NCBI RefSeq assembly: GCF_002845745.1
Contig: NZ_PIUM01000046.1
Coordinates: 1-34,860 of the forward strand
Source: Telmatospirillum siberiense
Lineage (GTDB): Bacteria; Pseudomonadota; Alphaproteobacteria; Rhodospirillales; Magnetospirillaceae
Direction: 5' to 3'
DNA length: 34,860 nt
The notes beneath the pieces are model-generated. The model saw only the letters and a list, made by a program, of their open reading frames with translations, was not told the origin of the DNA and did not search any database. The translations under genes and the position numbers were made by a program. Numbering within the stretch: the stretch's first letter is position 1; each line of letters opens with the position of its first letter. Below, in pieces: positions 16,556-24,178 of the stretch.

Positions 16556-16586
16556 GACCTGGCCGCGATCATTTCGCGACCAGGTC
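16556..16586 (-). terminator. Long hairpin directly after rnfE
   Basis: GACCTGG (16556-16562) pairs with CCAGGTC (16580-16586), and inside it CGCGA (16564-16568) pairs with TCGCG (16574-16578) across the C63/A79 mismatch. The fold begins one base after the rnfE stop on the minus strand. Only a short TCTT follows, so it may cause partial termination or protect the 3' end of the rnfABCDGE message rather than stop transcription fully before rnfH. Confidence 0.5.
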
Positions 16587-16587
16587 A

Positions 16588-17259
16588 TTAAAAAGAATGG
16601 GCCCCGGCCAGAACGATCGGCTTGCCGGCCCGGATGTCGAGCTTGCGCTTGATCGCCAGCAACAGACCAAGCGCCAGGAAGCCGCCCGGCGGCAGAACCG
16701 CCACCAGCACGCCGCAATCGGCCGGAAAAACGCGGGTCTCCATGAACTGGAAAGCCGGCCCGAGCAGAAGATGCGCATCGGCGAACAGGGTTCCCGACCC
16801 GACGATTTCGCGCATGGCGCCGATGGTGGTCAGGGCGGCGGTGAACCCGATCCCCATGAACAGGCCATCGAGGAAAGAGGCGACCACCGGCTCCTTCGAG
16901 GCGAACACCTCGGCCCGTCCCAGCGGCAGGCAATTGGAGACGATCAACGGGATGAACAGGCCAAGGACTTTGTACAGCTCGTGCATCCAGGCGTTCAGGG
17001 ACAGATCGACGACGGTGACCATCGCCGCGATGATCAGAATATAGACCGGGATGCGCACCTCACGGGTGATATAGCCCCGGAAGGCGGCGATCAGCAGATT
17101 GGAGGTGGCCATGACGAAGGCGGTGGCCAATCCCATGCCGAGTCCGTTGGTGGCGCTGGTGGTCATCGCCATGGTCGGGCACATGCCCAGCATCTGAGCC
17201 AGCACCCCGTTGTTGTCCCACAAGCCGTCGCGGACGATCTGACGATATTGGGTAGCCAT
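16588..17259 (-). CDS. rnfE: Rnf complex membrane subunit E
   Basis: A 223-residue integral membrane subunit of the Rnf ferredoxin:NAD+ ion-translocating oxidoreductase, homologous to RnfA and NqrD. The start MATQYRQIVRDGLWDNNGVLAQMLGMCPTMA and ATNGLGMGLATAFVM are typical. Six hydrophobic segments are evident, including IPVYILIIAAMVTVVDL and the conserved GLFIPLIVSNCLPLGRAE, whose Cys together with Cys27 corresponds to iron-binding positions shared by the RnfA/E pair. The ATG at 17259 follows GAGGA and overlaps the rnfG stop (TAATG), so the genes are translationally coupled. Confidence 0.95.
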   Translation of the reverse strand: MATQYRQIVRDGLWDNNGVLAQMLGMCPTMAMTTSATNGLGMGLATAFVMATSNLLIAAFRGYITREVRIPVYILIIAAMVTVVDLSLNAWMHELYKVLGLFIPLIVSNCLPLGRAEVFASKEPVVASFLDGLFMGIGFTAALTTIGAMREIVGSGTLFADAHLLLGPAFQFMETRVFPADCGVLVAVLPPGGFLALGLLLAIKRKLDIRAGKPIVLAGAHSF

Positions 17260-17858
17260 TACTTGTCCTCCACCAACTGGGCCTTGTGGGCGGCAAAGAA
17301 TTCGAGTCCGACCTTGATGGCGCCGACGACGCCGCGCGGAGTGATGGTGGCGCCCGAGAACTGATCGAACACGCCGCCGTCCTTCTTCACCTTCCATTTG
17401 TCGACCGGCGGATCGGCGAGCGACAGGCTGGTGAAGCGGGTGATCCAGTCGCTTTTCGCCGGATCGATGCGATCGCCGAGGCCCGGCGTTTCCTTGAACT
17501 CCGTCGCCCGCACGCCGAGAATCCTGCCATCCGCGGCGACGCCCAGGATCAGCCGGATCTCGCCGCCATAGCCGGCGCCGCTGATCTCATAAGCCACACC
17601 GGTCACCTTGCCGTCCTTGGTCGCCCGATAGACGGTGACATCCTTGCCGGCGTCATTTTTCACCAAGACGGAATCCTTGGCCGGATTGTTGTCATGAATG
17701 CCGGGCGGAATGACCTGGGTGAGCGAGGTCTGCAAGTCCTCGACGGCACGCAGGCTGATCTCGTCCTTGGTAAACAGATTGGTCGTGGCCACCAGAATGC
17801 CGAAGCCGAGGCAAAACGCTCCCAGCACCAACGCATGGATCAACGTGCGCGGGTTCAT
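17259..17858 (-). CDS. rnfG: Rnf complex FMN-binding subunit G
   Basis: A 199-residue subunit with one N-terminal membrane anchor (ALVLGAFCLGFGILVATTNLF) and an extracytoplasmic FMN_bind domain. The covalent flavinylation motif is DQFSGAT, with acceptor Thr171, the target of ApbE, which is encoded at the head of this cluster. GAGYGGEIRLILGVAADGRILGVRATEFKETPGLGDRI is the typical family core. The ATG at 17858 overlaps the rnfD stop by four bases (ATGA). The protein passes electrons between the flavin of RnfD and the other redox centres. Confidence 0.95.
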   Translation of the reverse strand: MNPRTLIHALVLGAFCLGFGILVATTNLFTKDEISLRAVEDLQTSLTQVIPPGIHDNNPAKDSVLVKNDAGKDVTVYRATKDGKVTGVAYEISGAGYGGEIRLILGVAADGRILGVRATEFKETPGLGDRIDPAKSDWITRFTSLSLADPPVDKWKVKKDGGVFDQFSGATITPRGVVGAIKVGLEFFAAHKAQLVEDK

Positions 17859-18934
17859 TTCCCCCCCTTCACTTCCAGAGGCTCACCCTTGCGGGTCCGG
17901 CCGAAGACGCGCGGCCGGACATGATGGTCGATGATCGGCGTCAGGGCGTTCAGAAGCAGAACGGCGAAGGCCATGCCCTCGGGATAGCCGGCGAAGGTCC
18001 GGATGATCCAGGTCAGCAGACCGATGCCGATGCCGTAGACGATCTGTCCCTGCCTGGAAACCGGCGAGGTGACGTAATCGGTGGCGATGAAGAAGGCGCC
18101 CAGGAAGGTGGCTCCCGACATCACATGGAACAAGCCGTCGGCGAAGCGATCGGGATTGATCAGATTGAACAGGGACCCCAGGACGAACAGCGAGCCCATC
18201 ACCGCCACCGGCGTATGCCAACTGATCACCTTGCGCCACATCAGGAACAATCCGCCGGCCAGGATCAGCAATGCCGAGGTCTCGCCGAAACTGCCGGGAT
18301 GCATGCCGAGCGCCATGTCCATCAGATCCGGCACATGATGGATCGATTCGGAAACCGGAACGCCGCGCGACAATTCCGTCTTCACATAGCCGAGAGCCGA
18401 GGCGGCGCTCATGGTATCGGGCGGAGCGGCGCCGGCGAAGGTGATGGCAAGACTATCGAGGAGACCCGGCGAGCCGTTCGAGAACAAGGGGCGCGGCGCC
18501 ACCCAGGCGGTCATCTTGACGGGAAAGGAGACCAGCAGGGCGACGCGGGCCACCATCGCCGGATTGAACACGTTCTGCCCCAAGCCACCGAACAGATGCT
18601 TGGCCAGCCAGATGGCGAAAATCGCCCCGACCACCCCGATCCACCAGGGAGCCCAGGGCGGCAGGCTCATGGCCAGCAGCCAGCCGGTGAGCGCGGCCGA
18701 ACCATCCTTGAGGGCCGGCGCCACCGGTTTGCCCATCGAGGCCAGGCATCCCGCCTCGACCAGCAGGCAGGAGCCGATGGTGACGAGGAACAGGACGATC
18801 GATGGCCAGCCGAACAGCCAGGCGTCGAAGACGGTGGCCGGCACCAGCGCCCAAAGGACCAGGGTCATGGTTTTGGAGACGCTGCTGGGCCCGTGGGTGA
18901 ACGGCCCGCTCTTGTCGGTATAAGACCCGGTCAT
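17855..18934 (-). CDS. rnfD: Rnf complex membrane flavoprotein subunit D
   Basis: A 359-residue membrane subunit homologous to NqrB, with about ten hydrophobic helices (for example MTLVLWALVPATVFDAWLFG near 23-42). The position expected for the covalently FMN-bound residue reads DTMSAAS, residues 173-179. The acceptor would be Ser179 instead of the usual Thr, with Ala in place of Gly. A separate SGAT at 273-276 lies in the conserved segment before GAFFIATD, which is not the flavin site in known homologues. The C-terminal GYPEGMAFAVLLLNALTPIIDHHVRPRVFG is classic RnfD. It overlaps rnfC and rnfG by ATGA junctions. Confidence 0.95.
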   Translation of the reverse strand: MTGSYTDKSGPFTHGPSSVSKTMTLVLWALVPATVFDAWLFGWPSIVLFLVTIGSCLLVEAGCLASMGKPVAPALKDGSAALTGWLLAMSLPPWAPWWIGVVGAIFAIWLAKHLFGGLGQNVFNPAMVARVALLVSFPVKMTAWVAPRPLFSNGSPGLLDSLAITFAGAAPPDTMSAASALGYVKTELSRGVPVSESIHHVPDLMDMALGMHPGSFGETSALLILAGGLFLMWRKVISWHTPVAVMGSLFVLGSLFNLINPDRFADGLFHVMSGATFLGAFFIATDYVTSPVSRQGQIVYGIGIGLLTWIIRTFAGYPEGMAFAVLLLNALTPIIDHHVRPRVFGRTRKGEPLEVKGGK

Positions 18935-20403
18935 TGGCTCGCCTTGTTCTCTGATGGGACGGATGCCGCCTTGCGGGCCGCCGCCGCCGCCGCCGCGGCT
19001 TCACGCTTGGCCTGGGCTTGCCGTTCGAGACGCTCGACCCGCGTTTCGGACAGTGTCTTGACCCGGTCGAGCCGGCGCCGCTCGCGGTCCCGGGCGGCCA
19101 ACTCGCCTTTCGCGTAGTTGAAATATTGCACCAGCGGAATGTGCGACGGGCAGATATAGGAACAACTGCCGCAGGAGAAGCAGTCGGTCACCCCGATGCC
19201 CGCCGCGGCATCGAGATTGTCCTTGCGGATGAAGGCCGCCATCTCCACCGGCACCAGCCCGCAGGGGCAGATGGTGACGCAGCCGCCACAGCGGATGCAG
19301 GGCTGGGTGGGCCGCTCGTTGGCCTCGGCAACGGTGAGCGCCAGGATGCCCGAGGTTCCCTTGACCACCGGCACCTCAAGGGACGGCAGGGGCTGTCCCA
19401 TCATCGGTCCGCCATTGACGATCCGCCGGGGCTCCTCGCGTAAGCCGCCGCAAAAGGCGATCAATTCCGAAACCATGGCGCCCAGCGGCACCTCGATGTT
19501 CTTTCCCTGGGCGACGGCGCCGCCGCTGACCGTCACCACCCGGCGCGTCAATGGACGGCCGAAGCGCACGGACTGATGGACGGCGCGTGCCGTGCCGACG
19601 TTGTGGACGACCACGCCCAATTCGGCGGTCAACTTTTTGGCCGGCGTTTCCCGGCCGGTGATGGCCTGGGTCAGATGCCGTTCCGATCCCATCGGATATT
19701 GGACCGGAACGTCGATCACCTCGATGGCGTCGAAGCCGGCGGCGGCGGCACGCATGGCCTCCAGGGCCTGCGGCTTGTTGCGCTCGATGGCGATGACGAT
19801 CCCGGGCGCCCCCAGGGCATGGGCCATGATCCGGGCCCCGTCGACGATCTCGGCGGCATATTCGCGCATCAACCGGTCGTCGCAGGTCAGATAGGGTTCG
19901 CATTCCGCCCCGTTGATCAGCAGCGTCTCGATCTTCTGCTGACTGCCCAGGTTGAGCTTGACCGCCGCGGGGAAAGTGGCGCCCCCCAGGCCGACGATAC
20001 CGGAACTGGCGACCCGTTCGCGGATGGCGTCGCCGGATAGGGAGAAGGGATCCTCAATGGGGTCCGGCAGGTCGGTCCACTCATCCTTCCCATCGGGTTC
20101 GAGAATGATGGTGAGCTGTGGCAGCCCCGAGGGATGGGGCGCGGTCACCGTGGTGATCTCGACAACGACGCCCGAGGTCGAAGCATGGGTCGGTGCCGAT
20201 ACCGCTCCCTGGCCGCGCGCCAGCAGATCGCCCTTCCTGACTTTTTGCCCGACGCTGACCACCGGCTCGGCCGGCGCTCCGATATGCTGCTGCAAGGGCA
20301 GATAAAGCCGGGCCGGCATGGGCAGCGCAACGATCGGCTGCTCGGAGGTCAGCTCCTTGCGGTACTTCGGATGGATACCGCCGCGGATGGGAAACAGTCG
20401 CAT
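18931..20403 (-). CDS. rnfC: Rnf complex NADH- and Fe-S-binding subunit C
   Basis: A 490-residue peripheral subunit where NADH/NAD+ is thought to react. It contains the N-terminal barrel-sandwich part, a flavin/NADH-binding region with SSGIVGLGGATFPAAVKL and LLINGAECEPYLTCDDRL, and two [4Fe-4S] motifs, CIRCGGCVTICPCGLVP and CFSCGSCSYICPSHIP. A charged Arg/Glu tail rich in alanine, likely coiled coil, follows, as often in RnfC. I chose ATG 20403 because AGGAGG lies six bases upstream; a GTG at 20418 in the same frame would overlap rnfB. The gap from the rnfB stop is 11 bp. Confidence 0.95.
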   Translation of the reverse strand: MRLFPIRGGIHPKYRKELTSEQPIVALPMPARLYLPLQQHIGAPAEPVVSVGQKVRKGDLLARGQGAVSAPTHASTSGVVVEITTVTAPHPSGLPQLTIILEPDGKDEWTDLPDPIEDPFSLSGDAIRERVASSGIVGLGGATFPAAVKLNLGSQQKIETLLINGAECEPYLTCDDRLMREYAAEIVDGARIMAHALGAPGIVIAIERNKPQALEAMRAAAAGFDAIEVIDVPVQYPMGSERHLTQAITGRETPAKKLTAELGVVVHNVGTARAVHQSVRFGRPLTRRVVTVSGGAVAQGKNIEVPLGAMVSELIAFCGGLREEPRRIVNGGPMMGQPLPSLEVPVVKGTSGILALTVAEANERPTQPCIRCGGCVTICPCGLVPVEMAAFIRKDNLDAAAGIGVTDCFSCGSCSYICPSHIPLVQYFNYAKGELAARDRERRRLDRVKTLSETRVERLERQAQAKREAAAAAAAARKAASVPSENKASQ

Positions 20404-20414
20404 GGCCGCCCTCC

Positions 20415-20951
20415 TCACTGCAGCGCCGCGGCGCCGGGCTTGTTCCAGCGCCAGTCACCCAGAGTGACCGGAACCTGGCACATCTTGATCGCCTCGGTCG
20501 GGCAGATCTTGAAACATTTGGCGCAGCCGTGGCAGTTGTCGCGGATCACCGTATGGATCTGCTTGGGCGCGCCGACGATGGCGTCGGTGGTGCATTCGTT
20601 GGTGCAGCGCAGGCAGCCGATGCACAGCTCCTCCTGCACGAAGGCGTATTGCGGAACGCTTTCCTCGTGATCCGACAGATCCGCCTTGACGCCCAGGCGT
20701 TTGGACAGGGCTTCCGCCACCGACTTTCCGCCCGGCGTGCACAACGTCACCGGAGCCTCGCCCCGCGCCAGCGCCGCCGCCGCCTGACCACAGCCGACAT
20801 AACCGCACTGGCCGCACTGTGCCCCCGGCAACAGGGCGGCCAACTCGACCTCCAGCGGATCTTCCTCGACGGCCAGATAACGGGCGGCGACCCCCAAAAC
20901 GGTCCCCAGCGCCGCCCCCAGCGCCGCCAAACTGCCGATCGCGATCAACAT
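20415..20951 (-). CDS. rnfB: Rnf complex iron-sulfur subunit B
   Basis: A 178-residue ferredoxin-like subunit that receives or gives electrons to ferredoxin. One N-terminal membrane segment (LIAIGSLAALGAALGTVLGVAARYLAV) is followed by the closed [4Fe-4S] domain with CGQCGYVGC and a fourth Cys in TLCTPGG, then two further [4Fe-4S] motifs, CIGCLRCTNEC and CHGCAKCFKICPTEAIKMC. Length is about normal. The ATG at 20951 follows GGAGG. In typical rnf operons the gene directly follows rnfA; here 887 bp including an antisense gene separate them, so it may need its own promoter or read-through. Confidence 0.95.
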   Translation of the reverse strand: MLIAIGSLAALGAALGTVLGVAARYLAVEEDPLEVELAALLPGAQCGQCGYVGCGQAAAALARGEAPVTLCTPGGKSVAEALSKRLGVKADLSDHEESVPQYAFVQEELCIGCLRCTNECTTDAIVGAPKQIHTVIRDNCHGCAKCFKICPTEAIKMCQVPVTLGDWRWNKPGAAALQ

Positions 20952-21038
20952 GACCCCATCTCCTCCCGTTTCGCGGCAACCATCGACGGATACGATCGCG
21001 TTGCCAAATCGGAAACATCGCGATAGCCTGAGGTCGGA

Positions 21039-21070
21039 ATGAACCACCAAGGCACCAAGGCACCAAGGCG
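21039..21070 (+). repeat. 32-bp outer repeat, copy R1
   Basis: ATGAACC followed by repeated ACCAAGGC units, ending two bases after the third AAGG. It abuts the start codon of the GxxExxY gene at 21071, so its last AAGG (21065-21068) is the only ribosome-site-like sequence available to that gene. It is the inverted partner of 21783-21814. Confidence 0.85.
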
Positions 21071-21454
21071 ATGGAACCTTCCTCGGCCCACGACTTTGTT
21101 TCTCGCGAAATCGTCGATTCGGCTTTCGCCGTGCATAAGGCTCTCGGCCCCGGCCTGCTCGAATCCGTCTACGAGCAATGCCTTGCCTATGAACTCGGCA
21201 CCCGCGGTTTCGCCGTTGCACGGCAGGTGGTCTCGCCCGTCATTTACCGAGACATCCGTATCGACGGAAGTTTCCGCATCGACATGATCGTCAACGATTT
21301 GATCATTGTTGAAATCAAAGCGACCGAAAGGCTCGCCGCCATTCACCAGGCACAACTTCTTACCTATCTCAAGCTTTCGAAGCGCCGGCTTGGCCTGCTG
21401 ATCAATTTCAACGTCCCCCGACTCAAGGACGGCATCCGTCGCATGGCCTTGTGA
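21071..21454 (+). CDS. GxxExxY family protein, PD-(D/E)XK nuclease-like
   Basis: A 127-residue soluble protein of the GxxExxY (PDDEXK_3) family, function undetermined. The family motif is G28-LLE31-SVY34. A PD-(D/E)XK nuclease core is apparently complete: Glu31, Asp71 in FRID, E81-I-K83 in IIVEIKA, and a motif IV-like Q95...Y99 in HQAQLLTYLK. The start at 21071 directly follows repeat R1 with no normal spacing from a ribosome site. It lies antisense to the flanking rnf genes and is bounded by inverted repeats, so it is probably cargo or the active component of the repeat cassette. Nuclease activity is inference from the fold family; DNA or RNA as substrate is unknown. Confidence 0.85.
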   Translation: MEPSSAHDFVSREIVDSAFAVHKALGPGLLESVYEQCLAYELGTRGFAVARQVVSPVIYRDIRIDGSFRIDMIVNDLIIVEIKATERLAAIHQAQLLTYLKLSKRRLGLLINFNVPRLKDGIRRMAL

Positions 21455-21502
21455 GATCCACCTCATCGCCACACCGGCAACGCCACGACGGTCCGGCGAT
21501 GG

Positions 21503-21675
21503 AGAAACCACCAAGGCATCAAGGCGACAAAGCAACAAAGCGCGCCGCAGGCGTCTTCCCGTCCGGCCGACGATGTCGCCCCGGATAACCGAATGAAAGC
21601 CTGCGGCGCTCCCGCCTAATCCGCCGCCCGCTCTTGCGGGGAACGCCGTGGTGCCTTGGTGCCTTGGTGGTTCAC
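21503..21675. repeat. Foldback inverted repeat inside the cassette
   Basis: A degraded direct repeat copy (about 21502-21533) continues to GCGCCGCAGGC (21542-21552), which is perfectly complementary to GCCTGCGGCGC (21599-21609). Beyond that lies the inverted repeat copy R3 (21644-21675). Together they form a long imperfect hairpin of about 170 bp downstream of the GxxExxY gene. It contains no open frame that looks coding. Confidence 0.6.
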
Positions 21676-21814
21676 TTGCGTTATGAACCGCCATGTCCCA
21701 TCCGGAAGGCGTCGCCACACCGGATGACCGAACGAACGCCTGCGGCGCGTCCGCCTGATCCGTCGTCCGCTCTTTCGGGGAACGCCTTGGTGCCTTGGTG
21801 TCTTGGTGGTTCAT
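21574..21814. repeat. Imperfect tandem duplication of about 100 bp
   Basis: The block at 21574-21675 resembles 21710-21814. Both run from GTCGCC..CCGGAT through GCCTGCGGCGC (21599-21609 and 21738-21748), CCGCCT.ATCCG, CCGCTCTT.CGGGGAACGCC and into the TTGG-rich 32-bp repeat. Differences are scattered single bases and small indels, so the duplication is not recent. Between the copies is ATGAACCGCCA (21683-21693), a fragment related to the repeat end; another, CTTGGCGGTTCAT, follows at about 21820-21832. Confidence 0.7.
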
Positions 21815-21838
21815 CTTATCTTGGCGGTTCATCGTCAA

Positions 21839-22429
21839 TCAGTTCGCGCTGATGCCGGAAAAGCCCATGAAGGCGAGCGCCAGCAGGCTGGCGGTGACGA
21901 AGCCGATCGGCGGGCCGACGAACAGGCGCGGCACGTCGTTCAAGGCGATGCGTTCGCGAAGACCGGCGAAGATGACCAGGATCAGGCTGTAGCCGAAGGC
22001 CGAGGCGAAGCCGTAAAGCATGCTGTGCATGAAGTCGTGCCGGCTTTGCACGTTGAGCAGCGGAATGCCCAGCACCGCGCAATTGGTGGTGATCAGCGGC
22101 AGATAGATGCCCAGCGTCTTGAACAGCGAAGGCGAAACCTTGCGGATCACCATCTCGGTGAACTGCACCACGGCGGCGATCACCAGGATGAAGGTGATGG
22201 TCCGCAAATAGCCCAGATCGAACGGCACCAACAGAAAGACTTCGACGGCCCAGGCCAGGATCGAGGACACGGTCATCACGAAGGTGGTGGCCATCCCCAT
22301 GCCGACCGCCGTGTCGATCTTGGTGGTGACGCCCATGAAGGAACACAGGCCGAGAAAGCGGACCAGCACGACATTGTTGACCAATGCGGCGCCCACCATG
22401 AGCATAATGAATTCCTGCACGTGCCCCAT
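21839..22429 (-). CDS. rnfA: Rnf complex membrane subunit A
   Basis: A 196-residue integral membrane subunit, paralogue of RnfE and NqrE. It starts [20 protein letters not shown] and contains [21 protein letters not shown] and [18 protein letters not shown], the latter with the conserved TNCA cysteine, paired with Cys29 at the membrane iron site. Six hydrophobic helices are visible. The ATG at 22429 follows AGGG. It is 11 bp after the rseC-like gene. Transcription toward rnfB must cross the inserted GxxExxY cassette, whose outer repeat ends 24 bp from the rnfA stop. Confidence 0.95.
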   Translation of the reverse strand: MGHVQEFIMLMVGAALVNNVVLVRFLGLCSFMGVTTKIDTAVGMGMATTFVMTVSSILAWAVEVFLLVPFDLGYLRTITFILVIAAVVQFTEMVIRKVSPSLFKTLGIYLPLITTNCAVLGIPLLNVQSRHDFMHSMLYGFASAFGYSLILVIFAGLRERIALNDVPRLFVGPPIGFVTASLLALAFMGFSGISAN

Positions 22430-22440
22430 TGTTCGACCCT

Positions 22441-22914
22441 TTAATCCGTTGGGCAGTTGTCGCCTTGCCCCTCGCCCCGGGCAAAACGGAGAAAATAAGG
22501 AGACAGCTCGCCCCGGGCATCCAGGCGGGAAGCCCGGTGTTTGGCGATCAGCAGACCGGCGATCAATCCAGCCACCGCGCCGATGGCGGCGATGACATCG
22601 TTGTCGGTGGCCAATTGCCCGACCAGCGCGATACCGACCATCAGCAACAGGGGAATGGCATAAGCCGTCGCCGAGGCCTTGAGCAAAGCGTGCTCGGACA
22701 GGCCGACCACGATGCGGTCGCCGACGGTGGCATGGAAGGTATCGGCGATGGTGAAGCGCCGTGAAGACAGCCGCCGACCAGGCTCGCCGCCTTGGGCCGA
22801 GCAACTGCCGGCCGACAGGCATCCACCGCAGGCATTGGCCTTTTCAGGCTCCAGCCATGCGACGACGCCATCGGTGGAAATCACGCGGGCGACACTTTCG
22901 ACCACCCCGTCCAT
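22441..22914 (-). CDS. rseC: RseC/MucC family protein (SoxR-reducing system type)
   Basis: A 157-residue inner-membrane protein of the RseC family. The N-terminal cytoplasmic part carries a cysteine cluster, [10 protein letters not shown], near residues 28-37. Two adjacent hydrophobic helices follow ([19 protein letters not shown] and [17 protein letters not shown]), then a short tail. In enterobacteria RseC works with the Rnf homologue Rsx to keep SoxR reduced. Here it lies between apbE and rnfA, supporting a role linked to the Rnf complex. The exact role in this organism is unknown. Confidence 0.85.
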   Translation of the reverse strand: MDGVVESVARVISTDGVVAWLEPEKANACGGCLSAGSCSAQGGEPGRRLSSRRFTIADTFHATVGDRIVVGLSEHALLKASATAYAIPLLLMVGIALVGQLATDNDVIAAIGAVAGLIAGLLIAKHRASRLDARGELSPYFLRFARGEGQGDNCPTD

Positions 22915-22923
22915 TGGCTTTGC

Positions 22924-23922
22924 CTAGCTCTTCAACGTCTCGGTGACGCCATCGGGCGTGACGAAGATGGCGGTGATACCGCCGGCGGCGGCCACCATTT
23001 CGGCCCGGCGGCTCCGCGGCACCACGGACAGCGGCGTCGAATAGGCGTTCGCCCGGGTCGCCGAGGAGGCGATGACGGTCACGCCGGCGAGACGCGGCGC
23101 CGTCTTGCCGCTGAAGGGGTCGAACAGATGGGTGAAATTGCCGGCGGCATCGAAAATCGTGCCATAGCCGCCGGACGTGGCCACCGCCTGGTCGATGACA
23201 TCGATTTCGGTGATGGCCTGTTTCGGCTCGGCCGGATTGGCGATGGCGACACGCCAGGCCGAACCGTCGGGCTTGGCCGCCACGGCGCGCAACTCGCCCA
23301 TGTCGACCAGCATGTTCTGGAAGCCATGACGGCGCAGAATGGCGGTCACCCGATCGGTGATGTAACCCTGACCGACGGAATCCAGCGACAATCCCATCCC
23401 GGGTTTGGCCAACGCCACCCGGCCACGCGCCGGATCGATCTCGATGCCGCGCCAACCAACCTGGGCCAGGGCCTCGCGGATCGTGGCGGCGGAGGGCCCG
23501 GCGGGATCTTCCGAACCGCTGGTGAAATGCTGGAAATAAGCGTTCCACAGGGGTTGGATGGTCGGTTCGAACCAACCGCCCGTCCGCTCCGCGATATCCT
23601 TCGAATAGGACACCAGTTCGATGAATTCGGCGGGAGCGTCTTCGACGACACCCGTCTTGTTCAGTTGCGAAATCACGCTGTCGGGGCGGAACAGGCTGAA
23701 CATCCGTTCCATCCGCGCCAATTCCGCCAATCCCTCTTCGACGGCGGCGCGCGCCTTGTTTTCGTCCGTGTGATAGAGCTGGATGTAGGCGTCGGCGCCC
23801 AGGGAAAAGCCTTTCCACCGCAGAATGTGCGGATGGTCGCTGGCGGCCCTGGCAAGCAGTGGCAAGCCGGCGGCTGCGGCCAGAACGGTGATGGCGCGAC
23901 GGCGGGAAATGCGAACGGACAT
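22924..23922 (-). CDS. apbE: FAD:protein FMN transferase
   Basis: A 332-residue exported flavin transferase that attaches FMN covalently to Thr/Ser of RnfG and RnfD. The N terminus has a Tat-like SRRRAITVLAAAAGLPLLA signal. Family features are LDSVGQGYITDRV (about 195), LVDMGELRAV, TSGGYG, HLFDPFSGKTA (about 255) and TRANAYSTPLSV. The VDMGELRA segment departs from the common GGD form but still aligns. It is the first gene of the rnf cluster on this strand, nine bases upstream of rseC, so maturation and complex genes are likely transcribed together. Confidence 0.92.
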   Translation of the reverse strand: MSVRISRRRAITVLAAAAGLPLLARAASDHPHILRWKGFSLGADAYIQLYHTDENKARAAVEEGLAELARMERMFSLFRPDSVISQLNKTGVVEDAPAEFIELVSYSKDIAERTGGWFEPTIQPLWNAYFQHFTSGSEDPAGPSAATIREALAQVGWRGIEIDPARGRVALAKPGMGLSLDSVGQGYITDRVTAILRRHGFQNMLVDMGELRAVAAKPDGSAWRVAIANPAEPKQAITEIDVIDQAVATSGGYGTIFDAAGNFTHLFDPFSGKTAPRLAGVTVIASSATRANAYSTPLSVVPRSRRAEMVAAAGGITAIFVTPDGVTETLKS

Positions 23923-24178
23923 GGAAGTTTGGCCCTCCCCAAAAGGCGCAACTGGATGACCTCCGCACGGCCTCGATGGCTGAAAGCCGTACGTCGGGCG
24001 GGGGGATTATTCGTGGAGCGCACGAAAAAGTCTAGTCAACTCTCGATCGAGATTTTCCGTCTTTCTTGCCCAGAAGTTGACGCTCCGGCGCAGGTTTACG
24101 GCGGCATTGTCTTTTGGGGCAATGTGTTAATCCCCGACTAATCCGGCTCACCGGGGGGAGAAATTAATTTTGGGTTGT
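23923..24178 (-). promoter_or_regulatory. Intergenic region likely holding the apbE-rnf promoter
   Basis: This non-coding stretch separates the lacI-type gene from apbE. It contains a perfect 12-bp palindrome, TCTCGATCGAGA (24041-24052), about 120 bp upstream of the apbE start, which could be an operator. CATTG/CAATG at about 24103-24124 forms a weak hairpin. I do not see a clear FNR box or a convincing sigma-70 or sigma-54 promoter. Confidence 0.35.

Larger units (their letters stand above)
21039..21814. mobile_element. Repeat-bounded GxxExxY cassette inserted between rnfA and rnfB
   Basis: The outer boundaries are 32-bp repeats at 21039-21070 and, inverted, at 21783-21814, identical at 31 of 32 positions. 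Each contains three tandem copies of an 8-bp unit, ACCAAGGC, after ATGAACC. A further inverted copy lies at 21644-21675 (30 of 32) and a degraded direct copy at about 21502-21533. Inside is one gene, on the strand opposite to rnf. There is no transposase. I infer a non-autonomous or self-contained mobile cassette; no target-site duplication is obvious. Confidence 0.55.

Noticed and set aside
18104-18117. SGAT at residues 273-276 of RnfD as the covalent FMN site
   Set aside because: It lies in the conserved segment before GAFFIATD, not at the flavin position of known homologues; DTMSAAS at 173-179 fits that position better.
21039-21814. CRISPR-like array suggested by repeats with spacers
   Set aside because: Copies occur in both orientations, spacing is irregular, one interval contains a gene and no cas genes are near.
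21634-21852. Small plus-strand open frame over the inverted repeats before rnfA
   Set aside because: Its translation is dictated by the repeat units (CLGALVVH), with no coding signal.
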